In this document: positions 25,745 to 34,828 of the stretch, in pieces
Numbering within the stretch: position 1 is the stretch's first letter
Layout: every line of letters starts with the position of its first letter
Assembly (NCBI RefSeq): GCF_016919065.1
Contig: NZ_JAFFQA010000005.1
Coordinates: 62,001-126,000 of the forward strand
Origin: Desulfobulbus rhabdoformis
Lineage (GTDB): Bacteria > Desulfobacterota > Desulfobulbia > Desulfobulbales > Desulfobulbaceae
Direction of reading: 5' to 3'
DNA length: 64,000 bases
The notes under the pieces: model-generated
What the model was told of the DNA's origin: nothing
Databases searched by the model: none
The model's input: only the letters and a program-made list of their open reading frames with translations
Program-made: the position numbers and the translations under genes

Positions 25745-28435
25745 ATGGAACAGCCCATCATTCATAAACGCCGCAGTCTCTCCCCCATCTGGATTTTACC
25801 ACTCGTTGCTCTCTGCATAGGTGGCTGGTTACTCTACACCTCGATCCGCGATGCCGGGATTGATATCGATGTTCATTTCGAGGATGCCACCGGCATCACT
25901 CCTGGAAAAACCAAGGTGATTGTACGCGGTATCCCTGTGGGGACCGTCAAAAAAATCCATGTCGATCCCAACATGGAGGGGGTCAGCCTGGTCATCACCA
26001 TGGATAGCCAGATGCGCGACGCACTGGTCGAAGACACCGCCTTCTGGATCGTCAAACCTGAGGTGTCAGCGGGCAAAATCAGTGGGCTCGACACCCTCTT
26101 TGGCGGCTCCTACATCGGCATGCGCAAAGGTTCTTCCACAAGCTCGGCAGCTACATTTACAGGTCTTAAAGAGGAACCTCCTGTTGATCTCAGCCGTCCC
26201 GGACTGCATATCATCCTGGAGACCGATACCCTTTACTCCCTGCAGCGTGGTTCCAACATCTATACCAAGAACCTGCAGATAGGGTATGTTGAGGATTACC
26301 TCCTTAAAAAGAATGGAAAAATTCAGCTCAACGCCTTTATCGAGGCTCGTTTTGCCCACCTGATTCATACGGGTACCCGTTTCTGGAACGCCAGCGGACT
26401 CAGCCTGACCGGGGACATGCAAACAGGGCTCACCGTCAACGTTGAATCACTTGCCTCGCTCATTTATGGCGGGCTCAGCTGCGAGACACCGGATGCCCTA
26501 GCCAACACGCCAGCGGCCACCAGCGGCACCCTGTTCTCCCTGTACAAAGATTTCGAGGAGGCAGAATACGGGATCGAGGCCACACTTCAACTCACCAGTG
26601 GCGAGGGCATTGTTGCGGGTAAAACTAAGGTGATGTACCGAGGTCTCAAGGCCGGTGTCGTCAAAAAAGTAGATATCAGCAACGATTCCCTCCAGAGCGT
26701 GACCGCCCTGCTTCAGCTTGACCCACGCATGGAGCCCGCACTACGGGAAACCTCCAGATTCTGGACCGCCCGCCCCCAGGTCCAACTCACCGGAGTGAAA
26801 AACCTGGATACCCTACTCACAGGCCCCTACATCACTTTTGAGATTGGCCAGGGGGCCAAGAGGACGAGTTTTATCGAAGAGAGAGCACCTGTACAGACGG
26901 CTGTTACTCGTCCCGGCACCACTTTTACCCTGACAGCGGACAGTAGCGGTGGCATCAAGGCCGGCGCTCAGGTCCTGTATAAGGAAATCAGTGTGGGTGA
27001 GGTAACCGAGGTCTCGCTCTCCCCGGGGGGCACACAGGTTCTTTTGCACCTGATGATCTACGCCCCCCACGATCTGCTGGTGAGCAAACACAGCATCTTC
27101 TGGAAACACAGTGGGTTTCAACTGGACGCAAGCCTGAGCCAGATTAAAATGGAGCTGGGCTCGGCCCAATCTCTCCTGGAAGGTGGTATCGCTTTCATGA
27201 CACCACCCAAAAAAACCTTTGCAGCCATTGCCGTGCCAGCCACACCCTACATACTCTATCCCTCCTATGGGGATGCCATCAAAACCGTACCCGAGATGGA
27301 ATTGCCAGGGCTTCGCCTGCACCTGCTTGCCAAAACAGCGCCCCGCCTAAGCAAAGGTGCCCCTGTGCTTTTCAACAACATTGAAATAGGGGAAGTGCTT
27401 GGCTTTGATCTGGCAAATAACCGGCGGGATACGGATATTCATATTCTGATCAAGAAAGACTATCAGGACCTGATTCACCCCACCTCGCGCTTTTATACCC
27501 TCTCTCCCATCAAACTCAGTGGTTCACTCCAAGGGGTCAACCTGGAGACCGCGCCCTTTCATGCGCTTATCAGTGGCGGTATCGGCGTTCTCTCACCGGG
27601 TTCGAAACAGGCGGCCAACCCTCATCAATATTTTGTCTTGCACAGTTCATTGCAGGAAGCCCAAGATGCCGACAGTCTGCGGTTGCAACTCCACTTTCCA
27701 GGTGGTGAAGGGATCAGCAAAACCACTCCCATTCGTCACCAGGGGATCAAAGTTGGACGTTTATGCTCGCTTCGCCTGGAGCCTGAAACCGGCGCCGTGG
27801 ATGCCGAGGCCTGCGTCGATCCGTCCATGGCAACTCTTTTTCGGCGTAATTCGCGCCTGCGTCTAGTCCGTGCCGAACTCAACATCACAGGTATCAAGCA
27901 CCCTGAAACGCTACTGAGCGGTGCCTATATTGATCTTAAACGGGGACTGGGCGCAAAGATCACCGAATTCACTGTACGTCCGCTCGCCCAGGACACGGCG
28001 CTTCCCAAAACCGGACTCAATCTTGTCGTGGAAACCGACAGCCTGGGATCACTGAAAAAAGGCAGCCCTCTTTACTACCGACAGGTGCAAGTGGGAGAGG
28101 TTATCGACTACCATCTCTCCCCCTCAGCCCAGAAGGTGTGGCTCAATGTCAACATCAAGGAGCCCTACAACCGGATCGTTCATACCCACACGCGCTTTTG
28201 GAATGCCAGCGGCATCAAAGTGAGTGGAGGGGTTCTCAGCGGCATGACTGTACGCACCGAATCGGTTGAATCGCTCTTGGTTGGAGGCATTGGCATGGCA
28301 ACCCCTGAGCAAGAGGCCATGGGGCCACCGGCCTATCCGGGCCAACATTTTCCCCTTGCTGAAACGGTGGACGAGTCTTGGCTGGGCTGGCAGCCCACAT
28401 TGAAACTGGGCGATGAGCAGAATACAGGCAAATGA
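25745..28435 (+). CDS. letB: LetB, MCE-domain intermembrane lipid transport protein (seven MCE repeats)
   Basis: This 896-residue protein is anchored by one N-terminal helix (PIWILPLVALCIGGWLLY) and projects seven MCE domains into the periplasm. I count repeats beginning near residues 40, 153, 276, 391, 522, 644 and 757; each has the pattern G-x-V-hydrophobic-x-x-G-x-x-V-G-x-V. Examples are GKTKVIVRGIPVGTVKKI and GSPLYYRQVQVGEVIDY. E. coli LetB also has seven MCE domains (877 residues) stacked into a tube, whereas PqiB has three, so length and count support LetB. The ATG at 25745 is 4 bp after letA. The stop overlaps the next ATG, so the HAD phosphatase is translationally coupled. Confidence 0.92.
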   Translation: MEQPIIHKRRSLSPIWILPLVALCIGGWLLYTSIRDAGIDIDVHFEDATGITPGKTKVIVRGIPVGTVKKIHVDPNMEGVSLVITMDSQMRDALVEDTAFWIVKPEVSAGKISGLDTLFGGSYIGMRKGSSTSSAATFTGLKEEPPVDLSRPGLHIILETDTLYSLQRGSNIYTKNLQIGYVEDYLLKKNGKIQLNAFIEARFAHLIHTGTRFWNASGLSLTGDMQTGLTVNVESLASLIYGGLSCETPDALANTPAATSGTLFSLYKDFEEAEYGIEATLQLTSGEGIVAGKTKVMYRGLKAGVVKKVDISNDSLQSVTALLQLDPRMEPALRETSRFWTARPQVQLTGVKNLDTLLTGPYITFEIGQGAKRTSFIEERAPVQTAVTRPGTTFTLTADSSGGIKAGAQVLYKEISVGEVTEVSLSPGGTQVLLHLMIYAPHDLLVSKHSIFWKHSGFQLDASLSQIKMELGSAQSLLEGGIAFMTPPKKTFAAIAVPATPYILYPSYGDAIKTVPEMELPGLRLHLLAKTAPRLSKGAPVLFNNIEIGEVLGFDLANNRRDTDIHILIKKDYQDLIHPTSRFYTLSPIKLSGSLQGVNLETAPFHALISGGIGVLSPGSKQAANPHQYFVLHSSLQEAQDADSLRLQLHFPGGEGISKTTPIRHQGIKVGRLCSLRLEPETGAVDAEACVDPSMATLFRRNSRLRLVRAELNITGIKHPETLLSGAYIDLKRGLGAKITEFTVRPLAQDTALPKTGLNLVVETDSLGSLKKGSPLYYRQVQVGEVIDYHLSPSAQKVWLNVNIKEPYNRIVHTHTRFWNASGIKVSGGVLSGMTVRTESVESLLVGGIGMATPEQEAMGPPAYPGQHFPLAETVDESWLGWQPTLKLGDEQNTGK

Positions 28436-29112
28436 ATAAAACACCGCTCGCCAACCTGCTCTTTGATCTGGACGGCACCCTGACAGATCCCAAGCCGGGC
28501 ATCACCCGCTCCATTCAGCACGCACTGGAAACACTGGGAGAAGAGCCGCCTCATGCGGATAACCTGGAATGGTGTATCGGCCCACCCCTTGTGCACTCTT
28601 TTGGAGAGCTTCTGCAAACCGATGACAGCCTGCGCATTCAAGAGGCCCTGCATATTTACAGGGAACGGTTCAGCACCAAGGGAATTTTTGAAAATTCTGT
28701 CTATGACGGCATTCCGGAAATGCTGCAGCAACTGCAGCAGCAGGGGGGTCAACTCTTTCTGGCCACAGCAAAGCCGCGCATCTTTGCTGAGCGCATTCTG
28801 CAGCACTTTGATTTGGAGAACTATTTTACCCAGTGTTTTGGTAGCGAGTTGGACGGACGCTTCACCGAGAAGCCCTCACTGATCGCCCATATCCTTCAGC
28901 AAACGGGCATTCGTCCAGAGGAAACCATGATAATCGGTGATCGCAGGTATGACCTTGAGGGCGGCAGGGCACACTGCCTGCGTACGGGTGCGGTCACCTA
29001 TGGGTATGGCAGCATGGATGAGTTGCAAAACGTTGGTGCTGATTTTTTCTTTCACTCGCCCAAGGAGATCTGCCAAGAGTTAGCCACCTATTTTCATGCA
29101 CAAAACCCGTAA
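28432..29112 (+). CDS. HAD-family hydrolase, phosphoglycolate phosphatase-like
   Basis: This is a 226-residue HAD phosphatase of the Gph type. The nucleophile motif is LLFDLDGTLTD (Asp12, Asp14). Motif II is in LFLATAKPR, and motif IV is TMIIGDRRYDLEGGR. An alpha-helical cap lies between residues 20 and 85. The substrate could be phosphoglycolate or another small sugar phosphate. Its ATG overlaps the letB stop (ATGA), which is unusual company for a soluble phosphatase and may reflect co-expression only. Confidence 0.88.
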   Translation: MNKTPLANLLFDLDGTLTDPKPGITRSIQHALETLGEEPPHADNLEWCIGPPLVHSFGELLQTDDSLRIQEALHIYRERFSTKGIFENSVYDGIPEMLQQLQQQGGQLFLATAKPRIFAERILQHFDLENYFTQCFGSELDGRFTEKPSLIAHILQQTGIRPEETMIIGDRRYDLEGGRAHCLRTGAVTYGYGSMDELQNVGADFFFHSPKEICQELATYFHAQNP

Positions 29113-29228
29113 CACCTCCAGAGAAAAATTGAACCCCACAGTGTGGTTTTTCCTCAGAAGGGGGAAAATTATGCCTCCATGCTTTTGCTCTACGATAATT
29201 GATGCTTATTGTGGTGCGAATCCCTTTT

Positions 29229-29341
29229 TTTGCGAATAGACGCAAGTCGTAAGCCGATCACGGTGCACCGAATCTGCGGTGTTATCGGCCTGTTTACGTA
29301 CAGGTGTACGCTGCACAGACCGATGCCTAGTTTCGAAGGCA
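29229..29341 (+). promoter_or_regulatory. Hairpin-rich leader upstream of metY
   Basis: Three short stem-loops lie in the 180 bp before metY: TTGCG / CGCAA (29230-29245), CCGAT / ATCGG enclosing CACCG / CGGTG (29264-29288), and TGCCT / AGGCA (29324-29341). A near-palindrome CCTGTTTACGTACAGG follows the second. The arrangement suggests a structured leader RNA. It does not match the SAM-I, SAM-II or SAH riboswitch consensus as I know them. Confidence 0.35.
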
Positions 29342-29407
29342 CCCCGCAATAGCTTACACGCAGTCTGATAGCCCTCTTTTGTAATCGTTTTTTGAGGAGA
29401 ATATACC

Positions 29408-30688
29408 ATGGGCACCCAACAGCGCACCTTTGGCTTTACCACCCGCCAACTCCACGCCGGACAAACCGCCGACCCCACCACAGGCAGCAGGGCCCTTCCC
29501 CTCTACCAGACGACCTCTTATCAGTTCACCAACTCTGAACAGGCGGCCAACCTCTTTGCCTTAAAAGAGTTCGGCAATATCTATACCCGTATCATGAACC
29601 CCACAAGTGATGTGCTTGAACAGCGGGTTGCCTCACTTGAGGGGGGGATCGCAGGGCTGGCTGCCAGCAGTGGTCACGGCGCCCAGACACTCGCCTTTCT
29701 CACCCTCTGCCAGGCAGGCGATCATATCGTCTCCAGCAACAGCCTCTATGGGGGCACCTATAACCAGCTCCGCTATACCCTGCCCCGACTGGGCATTGAG
29801 ACCAGCTTTGCCGATCCCACCGATCCTGAATCCTTTGCCCGCGCAGTTCGCCCCAACACCAAACTGATCTATGGAGAGACCCTGGGCAATCCCGGATTGG
29901 TTGTCTTTCCCTTTACGGAGGTCAGCGCGCTTGCACAGGCGGAAAATATTCCGCTGATGATCGATAATACCGTGACCACGCCCTACCTCTGCAGGCCGCT
30001 TGAGCTGGGTGCCAATATCCTCACCCACTCCACCACCAAATTTCTGAATGGACACGGGACGAGTCTCGGGGGCATCATTATCGACGGCGGCAACTTTGCC
30101 TGGAGCTCCGGCCGCTTTGCCAACTTCACCGAACCCGACCCATCCTACCATGGCCTGGTGTATAGCAGTTTGGGTGCTCCCGCCTTTATCCTCAAGGCCC
30201 GAGTGCAGATGCAGCGTGATCTCGGGGTATCGCCTTCCCCATTTAACAGCTGGCTCACGGTTCAGGGGATTGAAACCCTCAGCCTGCGCATGGAGCGTCA
30301 TGTAGAAAACGCTCAGTCTGTGGCGGAATTTTTAAGTGAGCACAAACAGGTGTCCTGGGTGAGCTACCCTGGCCTGAAAACGCATCCGAGCTACGAGCAG
30401 GTCAAAAAATATCTGGAGCATGGAGCAGGCGCCATTCTCACCTTTGGCATCAAAGGTGGTCGCGAAGCCGGACAGCGCTTCATTGACAAACTGCAACTCT
30501 TCAGCCATGTGGCCAACATCGGTGATGCAAAAAGTCTGGCCATCCACCCTGCCAGCACCACCCACTCGCAGTTATCTGAGGACGAGCTGAAGGAAGCTGG
30601 TGTCACCACAGATATGATTCGGCTCAGTATTGGTTTAGAGGATGCTGAAGATCTGTTCTGGGACTTGGATCAGGCGATGTCCGCCTGA
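29408..30688 (+). CDS. metY: O-acetylhomoserine sulfhydrylase (MetY)
   Basis: This PLP enzyme converts O-acetylhomoserine and sulfide to homocysteine, the direct-sulfhydrylation route to methionine. At 426 residues it is the MetY length, longer than cystathionine gamma-synthase. The N-terminus (TRQLHAGQTADPTTGSRALP) is characteristic of MetY. The PLP Lys is Lys211 in HSTTKFLNGHGTS, and SLYGGTYNQ and the C-terminal IRLSIGLED are present. Its ribosome site is GAGGAGA. A terminator follows at 30714. Direct sulfide use fits a sulfide-producing anaerobe. Confidence 0.94.
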   Translation: MGTQQRTFGFTTRQLHAGQTADPTTGSRALPLYQTTSYQFTNSEQAANLFALKEFGNIYTRIMNPTSDVLEQRVASLEGGIAGLAASSGHGAQTLAFLTLCQAGDHIVSSNSLYGGTYNQLRYTLPRLGIETSFADPTDPESFARAVRPNTKLIYGETLGNPGLVVFPFTEVSALAQAENIPLMIDNTVTTPYLCRPLELGANILTHSTTKFLNGHGTSLGGIIIDGGNFAWSSGRFANFTEPDPSYHGLVYSSLGAPAFILKARVQMQRDLGVSPSPFNSWLTVQGIETLSLRMERHVENAQSVAEFLSEHKQVSWVSYPGLKTHPSYEQVKKYLEHGAGAILTFGIKGGREAGQRFIDKLQLFSHVANIGDAKSLAIHPASTTHSQLSEDELKEAGVTTDMIRLSIGLEDAEDLFWDLDQAMSA

Positions 30689-30713
30689 ATGCAGGTGGAC
30701 ACTCAAGGAGATG

Positions 30714-30762
30714 ATATACATGGGGAAGAAGCAGAACGCCCTTCCTCATGTATATTTTTTTT
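30714..30762 (+). terminator. Rho-independent terminator of metY
   Basis: ATATACATGGGGAAG pairs with CTTCCTCATGTATAT (one mismatch) around a 12-nt loop and is followed by TTTTTTTT. It lies about 25 bp after the metY stop. Confidence 0.88.
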
Positions 30763-30768
30763 ACTTAT

Positions 30769-30944
30769 GGGTGTCTTGAATAATTAGATTTTTCAATCAA
30801 GGTCAAGGATTGCTGACAATTTTACCGCAGGCATATAGTTGATATCGGAGTCTTCGCTTACCTCCGAGGATAAAATTTTCAGCATGACGAGGTAAACGCC
30901 AGACTCCGCGAGATTGGCAGAAAAAGCAATTATTCAAGATTCCC
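30769..30944 (+). repeat. Family A MITE-like repeat (copy A1)
   Basis: This copy is about 176 bp with imperfect terminal inverted repeats GGGTGTCTTGAATAATT / AATTATTCAAGATTCCC. It contains an internal stem GGAGTCTTCGCTTACCTC / GAGGTAAACGCCAGACTCC. Flanks are TTAT and TTAA, an imperfect 4-bp duplication. It matches copies at 59105 and 63783 almost base for base and fills the space between metY and the hdrA stop. Confidence 0.85.
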
Positions 30945-30971
30945 TTAAACAAAGACTACCTTTTGTTCATT

Positions 30972-33410
30972 TCAGGACAATTCTTCCACGGGTGCCAGGC
31001 CGCGCATTGTCCGCAGCGCCTCCTTGGTGGAAGCAATCTCATCTTCCTGCACTGTTTGACGAATGCGCTCCATCTTGTGCATGGCTTCCTGGAACCTGAT
31101 CCCCTCTGCAGCACTGACCCATTCCAGTTGGAGGCGTTCTTTACGGATGCCAAATTTTTCCATTTTTCGCCACATGCGATGCACGCGTTTCTCTGTCCAG
31201 TGATTGGCATTGATGTAGTGGCAATCGCTTAAATGGCAGCCTGAGATGAGAATTGCCGGAACCCCGAATGCAAAAGCGTCCCACAGAAATTTTTCATTGA
31301 CCCGCCCTGAGCACATAGTGCGAACCAGACGCGTTGAGGTAGGATATTCCAGCCGGGATACGCCCGCAAAATCAGCGCCTGCGTAGGAACACCAGTTACA
31401 GGCAAACACGAGAATACGCTCCTCCGGTTTATCCCCCATCACTGCATGGATCTGCTCCTGAATCTGATCATCTGTAAAATGATGCATCTCTATCGCGCCC
31501 TCTGGGCATTCGGCAGAACAGGTCCCACAGCCCGCACAGGCTGCGGTTGTCACATGGGCACCGGTTTTTCCAATTCTATCCACGGTGATGGCATTATAGG
31601 GGCAGACCTTGGCACACAACCCGCACGAAGAACAGAGCTGCGGATTCACCTCGGCGGTTATCCCTTCCACGGTGAGCTTGCCTTTATTCATCAAGATGCT
31701 GGCCCGCATGGCCGCTGCCGAAGCCTGGGTAACGCTATCCTTGACATCTTTTGGCCCTTCACTGCAGCCCGCAAAAAATATTCCCCGAGTGGCCGCATCG
31801 ACAGGTTGTAGTTTGGGATGGGCCTCCAGAAAAAAACCATCGGGATTGCGCTGCAGGCCTAACATCTCCTGCAATTTTTTCAATCCTTCAGGCGGTCTGA
31901 CACCGACGGCAAGTACCAGCATGTCCAGCTCATGATGATCGACTTCCCGGGTATAGGGATTTTCAGCATGGACGATCAGGTTCCGACTCTGCGGGTCTTC
32001 CTCTACGGCACCAGGCAAACCACGTATGTACTGCACGCCCATTCGTTTGGTGCGGCGGTATTGGTCTTCAAAACCTTTACCAAAGGCGCGAATATCAATA
32101 TAAAAGACCTTGACCTCAATCTCCGGATAATGCTCCTTGATCATAAAGGCGCATTTGATGGTATTCATACAACAGACGTTGGAGCAGTAGGCCCCACCTT
32201 TCTGCAACGAGCGCGAACCAACACACTGGATAAAGCCGATGGAGCGCGGTCTCTTGCGATCCGTCATCCGAATCACCTCACCGCTGGTGGGCCCACCGGC
32301 ATTGATCAACCGCTCAAATTCCATGCTGGTGAGCACATTATCAAATCGGGTGTAGCCATACTCGTCGAGCCGGGTAGGATCGTAGATATCCATGCCGGTG
32401 GCCATGATAATGGTGCCGACCTCAAAGCTCAGTTCCTCATCGCTCATATGAAAATCGATACACTGCTTTGCGCACTGCTCGACGCATTTACCGCAGACTG
32501 TCGGGTTATGCCCGAGACATTTATCCATTTCGATGAGATAGGACGAAGGAACAGCCTGGGGAAAGGGAGAATAAATGGCCCGTCTCGAGGAGAGCCCCTG
32601 ATCAAACTCGTCAGGCAGGACTACAGGGCAAACTTTGGCACATTCTCCACAGGCAGTACACATATCTTCGCGGACATAGCGCGCCTTCTTGAGAACCTTG
32701 ACGGTAAAATTCCCCACGAATCCTTTGATATCCTTGACTTCACTCAAGGTCAGCAGGGTTATATTGGGATGTCGTCCCACATCCGTCATTTTAGGCCCCA
32801 AGATACAGATGGAGCAGTCCATGGTCGGAAAGGTCTTGTCCAGCGCCGCCATGATTCCGCCAATGCTGGGTTTCTTTTCCACCAGAATGACTTTTGTGCC
32901 TGCATTTGCAAGGTCAAGTGCTGCCTGAATTCCAGCCACTCCACCACCTATGACCAAAGTCGAAGGGGTCACTGGTATCTGCGCCTCATGACAGACCTGC
33001 AACAGACGAGCACGGGCGACAGAGGCGTGCACAAGATCGCAAGCCTTTAGCGTGGCTCCTGCTTTGTCATGGCCATGGACCCAGGCACAGTGTTCCCGCA
33101 AATTGGCCATATCAAGCAGGTAAGGGTTTAATCCGGCCTCGGCAATGCATTGTCTGAACGTGGGTTCGTGCAACCTTGGGGAGCAGGATGCCACCACCAC
33201 CCGATTCAAATTATGCTCGGCAATATCCTGCTTTATCTGATTTTGACCGGGCTCCGAACAGGTATAGGCATTATGGCGAGACAAAACCACATCGGGCAGG
33301 GTCCCCGCATACTCAGCCACTGCAGCACAATCCACCACTCCAGCTATATTCAAACCACAGTGACACACATAGACCCCAACGCGCAATTCCGTCTCTTCTC
33401 TCTCTCGCAT
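30972..33410 (-). CDS. HdrA-MvhD fusion: heterodisulfide reductase-like flavoprotein with fused iron-sulfur subunit
   Basis: This is an 812-residue cytoplasmic electron-transfer protein. The N-terminal HdrA region has VYVCHCGLNIAG and RHNAYTCSEPGQ, then an FAD/NAD loop VIGGGVAGIQAALDLANAG (about residue 150). Ferredoxin-type clusters are CTACGECAKVCPV, CGKCVEQCAKQC, CSSCGLCAKVCPY and CAGCGTCSAECPE. The C-terminal 140 residues are MvhD-like (FACNWCSYAGADF, MCSGRVN, SGCHLSDCHY), which in methanogens links HdrA to hydrogenase. Such fusions are common in sulfate reducers as HdrA/QmoB-like proteins for electron bifurcation or disulfide/quinone chemistry. No HdrB, HdrC or hydrogenase gene is adjacent, so the partner is unknown. 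Confidence 0.93.
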   Translation of the reverse strand: MREREETELRVGVYVCHCGLNIAGVVDCAAVAEYAGTLPDVVLSRHNAYTCSEPGQNQIKQDIAEHNLNRVVVASCSPRLHEPTFRQCIAEAGLNPYLLDMANLREHCAWVHGHDKAGATLKACDLVHASVARARLLQVCHEAQIPVTPSTLVIGGGVAGIQAALDLANAGTKVILVEKKPSIGGIMAALDKTFPTMDCSICILGPKMTDVGRHPNITLLTLSEVKDIKGFVGNFTVKVLKKARYVREDMCTACGECAKVCPVVLPDEFDQGLSSRRAIYSPFPQAVPSSYLIEMDKCLGHNPTVCGKCVEQCAKQCIDFHMSDEELSFEVGTIIMATGMDIYDPTRLDEYGYTRFDNVLTSMEFERLINAGGPTSGEVIRMTDRKRPRSIGFIQCVGSRSLQKGGAYCSNVCCMNTIKCAFMIKEHYPEIEVKVFYIDIRAFGKGFEDQYRRTKRMGVQYIRGLPGAVEEDPQSRNLIVHAENPYTREVDHHELDMLVLAVGVRPPEGLKKLQEMLGLQRNPDGFFLEAHPKLQPVDAATRGIFFAGCSEGPKDVKDSVTQASAAAMRASILMNKGKLTVEGITAEVNPQLCSSCGLCAKVCPYNAITVDRIGKTGAHVTTAACAGCGTCSAECPEGAIEMHHFTDDQIQEQIHAVMGDKPEERILVFACNWCSYAGADFAGVSRLEYPTSTRLVRTMCSGRVNEKFLWDAFAFGVPAILISGCHLSDCHYINANHWTEKRVHRMWRKMEKFGIRKERLQLEWVSAAEGIRFQEAMHKMERIRQTVQEDEIASTKEALRTMRGLAPVEELS

Positions 33411-33743
33411 TCTTCAACCGCCAGATTTGTTATTGAAAAATAATCTACAAATTTAAGATAATACCAAGCACAAAAGATGTTTGTTAGCACGATACTTTCA
33501 ATGTGTCAAATAGGTAAACACAATAACAAAGAGCATTTCTATCACAGAGTACCGAAGCAAAACCAGATCTACGCATTCCTCTGTTGCCCAAGTTCCCCCA
33601 CTCCCCAGCAGAGGGCTTCTCCATAATAAAAAAGGGAACCGACACTTCAAAGAAGTGACAGTTCCCTCAATTTTACCCTGAACCAATGAGCAAGACAGGT
33701 TTGGGCCATTTTTTGCAGATACAACTACCCTATGAACTGCAAG
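33411..33743. other. Intergenic region between the VKOR and hdrA genes
   Basis: These 333 bp contain the VKOR terminator at 33634-33666 and the presumed minus-strand promoter of hdrA close to 33420-33480, where the sequence is AT-rich. No gene or repeat is seen. Confidence 0.5.
33634..33666 (-). terminator. Rho-independent terminator of the VKOR gene
   Basis: The stem is GGGAAC-CGA-CACTTC / GAAGTG-ACA-GTTCCC, two 6-bp arms around a 3x3 internal loop. It is followed on the minus strand by TTTTTTATTAT and lies about 80 bp after the stop. Confidence 0.85.
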
Positions 33744-34709
33744 CTAGGGCATGGTCGACTGCCCGGATGTATTCTCTGTACAATCTTCAAGCACACCGCA
33801 GCTACCCTTGCTTCCATCTGGAAGAAAAAAGCTGGAGCCTCCACCACTGACACCATTTACAGAGTCGAGGTTCCCTCCACCTGCAGGTTTCAATGTATGT
33901 AGATAGTTCTGTATTGCGCTTTCCCCCTTGAGAATCAGCAAACCACTGTCGGTTTGGGCCATCAGCACTGGAATTTCATGTATACCCAAAGCACTCAGCA
34001 GAGCCTTGTTGGCATCGACCGAATGGTTCTCCTTGTAGTGCAGCTTAGGTAAATCGACCTTGCTCACCTTTGTATCCACAGGATGAAAGGCCACCGTTAC
34101 CCTGGTGTTGGTCCTGAGAGCTTCAATTACCTTTTCACAGTGTGGGCAGGTCGAGGAGAAATAGAGATGATAGCTGGGCGTGATCAGGCTACCTACTCTC
34201 TCGGCAAGGACACCATCAGTGAAGGATGCCTTATTGGTGGCGGGCTGATGCAGCTCAAGGGCGGCAAAGGAAAGGCTGGAAGCGGCAAAGATGAGCACAC
34301 CTGCAACCAGTTGGCGTGCCCCCAAAAACAGATTTAGCAAGACAATAAAACAAAAGATACCAACGCAATAAGTGCAGAAGGTTTGGGCAACCAGATACTG
34401 AAAACTGACCAGTACCCCTTCGGCGGCAAGCCCGGCGAGGAGGAGGTAATTCATAAAAAGAGGCACCCTCCGCTTACTGCCCCGTGCCGCTGCCAGCCCC
34501 CAGTAAACAATCTGAAAAAAGAGCAGGCCCGCTCCGTTGAAGACAAGCGGAGAGACGCGGGTCAACCGCTCCACAACCTGACAGCCATCATTGAGGCAGA
34601 GAGGGGTGCCCTGGTAAAAGGTAAATCCTATCTGGGCAGCGATAAGCAGGCTGGCCACCAGAGCCAAAAATTGTGCAACCTGAAGCACTGTGTTTTTTCT
34701 TTTCATCAT
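33744..34709 (-). CDS. VKOR-thioredoxin fusion (disulfide bond formation)
   Basis: This 321-residue membrane protein combines a vitamin K epoxide reductase-like domain with a C-terminal thioredoxin-like domain. VKOR loop cysteines are Cys38 and Cys43 (PLCLNDGC), and the active-site CxxC is Cys112-Cys115 (FCTYC). About five hydrophobic helices precede residue 150. The thioredoxin-like part has CPHC (188-191) in YFSSTCPHCEKV. In bacteria without DsbB, such fusions re-oxidise DsbA-type partners using quinone. Its Ser/Gly-rich tail (about residues 278-321) with extra cysteines is unusual. It stands alone, with its own terminator. Confidence 0.92.
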   Translation of the reverse strand: MMKRKNTVLQVAQFLALVASLLIAAQIGFTFYQGTPLCLNDGCQVVERLTRVSPLVFNGAGLLFFQIVYWGLAAARGSKRRVPLFMNYLLLAGLAAEGVLVSFQYLVAQTFCTYCVGIFCFIVLLNLFLGARQLVAGVLIFAASSLSFAALELHQPATNKASFTDGVLAERVGSLITPSYHLYFSSTCPHCEKVIEALRTNTRVTVAFHPVDTKVSKVDLPKLHYKENHSVDANKALLSALGIHEIPVLMAQTDSGLLILKGESAIQNYLHTLKPAGGGNLDSVNGVSGGGSSFFLPDGSKGSCGVLEDCTENTSGQSTMP

Positions 34710-34828
34710 GGGGAGTTACCACCTTACACTATAAAGAGAGGGGTGTAGGGGCATGGAACCTCTACAAAAATCAGGTCTGTATAATGCTGCATTCTCCCTG
34801 CGGTGTCAACTCTCGCCCACGGTACCGC

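Noticed and set aside
31932..33050. A 372-codon open frame opposite the HdrA-MvhD gene
   Set aside because: The minus-strand protein has all cluster and FAD motifs in order; the plus frame is a shadow.
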